From contig PFSJ01000026.1 of NCBI GenBank assembly GCA_002789015.1, forward strand, positions 1-50,295: a stretch of DNA of 50,295 nucleotides, read 5' to 3'. This document shows positions 49,685 through 50,295 of this stretch, piece by piece (the first letter of the stretch is position 1; every line of letters starts with the position of its first letter). Below the pieces are notes generated by a model. It was not told the origin of the DNA and searched no databases. It was given only the letters and a program-made list of their open reading frames with translations. Position numbers and translations under genes: made by a program. This DNA comes from a candidate division WWE3 bacterium CG_4_9_14_0_2_um_filter_35_11. GTDB taxonomy: Bacteria > Patescibacteriota > WWE3 > 2-01-FULL-39-13.

Positions 49685-50227
49685 ATGTCATTAAAAGAAG
49701 AGTTTTACAACAAAATAAGAATTGATTTAAAAAAAGACCTAGCAGTTAATTCGGTCGAGGCCGTGCCACAAATCAAGAAAATTGTTGTAAATATGGGGGT
49801 AGGAAGTAATAAAGACAATAAGGTTTTTATGAAAGAAGCTATCAATGAGCTAGAGATTATTACTGGTTTAAAGCCATCAGAGAGAAAATCGAAAACATCA
49901 ATTTCTAATTTTAAAATCAGAAAGGGTCAAGTTGTTGGATTAACAGTAACTCTTAGAGGTAATAAAATGTGGTCTTTTTACGAAAAATTTGTAAAAATCG
50001 CACTTCCAAGAGTCAAGGATTTTAGAGGCATCTCAAAAAAATCATTTGATGGATCTGGTAATTATAGTTTGGGAATTATTGAGCAGGTTATTTTTTCTGA
50101 AATTGATGCAAACAAAATCGTGTATAATAAGCCTTTGCAGGTTACTATAAATACTTCTGCGAAAAATGATGAGTTGGGTTTAAAGTTATTGTCGGCCTTA
50201 AATATGCCGTTTAGAGAAGGAAAATAA
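49685..50227 (+). CDS. rplE: 50S ribosomal protein L5
   Basis: A 180-aa L5 of the central protuberance, which contacts 5S rRNA and P-site tRNA. VPQIKKIVVNMGVGSN, ITGLKPSERKSKTSISNFKIRKGQ, the VGLTVTLRGNKMWSFYEKFV strand and RVKDFRGISKKSFDGSGNYSLGI are standard. Confidence 0.96.
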   Translation: MSLKEEFYNKIRIDLKKDLAVNSVEAVPQIKKIVVNMGVGSNKDNKVFMKEAINELEIITGLKPSERKSKTSISNFKIRKGQVVGLTVTLRGNKMWSFYEKFVKIALPRVKDFRGISKKSFDGSGNYSLGIIEQVIFSEIDANKIVYNKPLQVTINTSAKNDELGLKLLSALNMPFREGK

Positions 50228-50228
50228 A

Positions 50229-50295
50229 ATGTCACGAAAAGGTTTGATAGAAAGATGGAAAAAAGCGAAAAAATTTAAAGTAAGAGAATATAGCA
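50229..50295 (+). CDS. rpsN: 30S ribosomal protein S14, N-terminal part (cut by window end)
   Basis: Only 22 codons are visible: a basic start with GLIERWKKAKKFKVREYS. The KFKVREY string right before the edge is typical of the short zinc-binding type of S14, whose first Cys would come next. The gene follows rplE by 1 nt in the normal spc order. Confidence 0.85.
   Translation, partial: MSRKGLIERWKKAKKFKVREYS

Overview
The window is AT-rich, densely packed and uses the standard bacterial code (TGA is used only as a stop, for example ending secD, murB, murD, murE and murF). Short proteins, drifted versions of universal genes, an LPXTG-type surface protein, DUF3048, BRO-N/DinD-like genes and many small toxin-antitoxin (TA) modules together suggest a Candidate Phyla Radiation (Patescibacteria) bacterium of the Microgenomates/Dojkabacteria type. 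That lineage is my inference from gene content; there is no rRNA gene here to prove it.

Layout. 1-984: C-terminal end of a large membrane protein. 1072-4439: a small accessory island on the minus strand with a VapBC-type pair, an AbiEii-type pair, a small gene containing a C9 tract, an IS200-like element and a BrnT/BrnA-like pair. An 84-bp relic of a second BrnTA-like pair also lies here. 4741-9017: LPTTG surface protein, prmC, mltG, comM/yifB and a small membrane protein. 9103-11696: BRO-N protein, DinD relic, orphan 4-TM membrane protein, decayed secreted gene and a second VapBC pair. 11801-25549: DUF3048 protein, a winged-helix regulator, secD-secF, then murA-murB-murC-murD-murE-[TA pair]-murF-mraY with mostly overlapping genes. 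25723-33624: rpoB-rpoC-rpsL-rpsG. 33747-40741: purF, a convergent two-gene minus-strand unit of unknown function, two tandem PsbP-like genes (one frameshifted), radC and a yhaM-like exoribonuclease. 40794-50295: fusA, tuf and the S10/spc ribosomal protein cluster up to the start of rpsN.

How the genes work together. The mur genes make the lipid-linked peptidoglycan precursor (MurA to MraY), MltG sets glycan strand length, and SecDF drives export of envelope proteins. The RNA polymerase and ribosomal clusters follow. The str operon is split: rpsL-rpsG are separated from fusA-tuf by about 7 kb.

Most notable observations. (1) Many transcription units have a sigma70-like -10 box whose last base lies 6-9 nt before the start codon, so mRNAs are probably leaderless, while internal operon genes such as rplW, rpsQ and rplN have strong Shine-Dalgarno sites. 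(2) A VapBC-type TA pair sits inside the mur operon between murE and murF, with overlapping reading frames. (3) EF-G has NKIN in place of the G4 motif NKxD. (4) A 444-aa protein with two copies of an 'IIASA..KQK.STD' domain overlaps a 4-TM membrane protein gene; that membrane protein has a paralog 25 kb away. This may be an undescribed effector/immunity-like or envelope system. (5) Perfect GC-rich palindromes lie inside essential coding sequences (murE, secF, radC).
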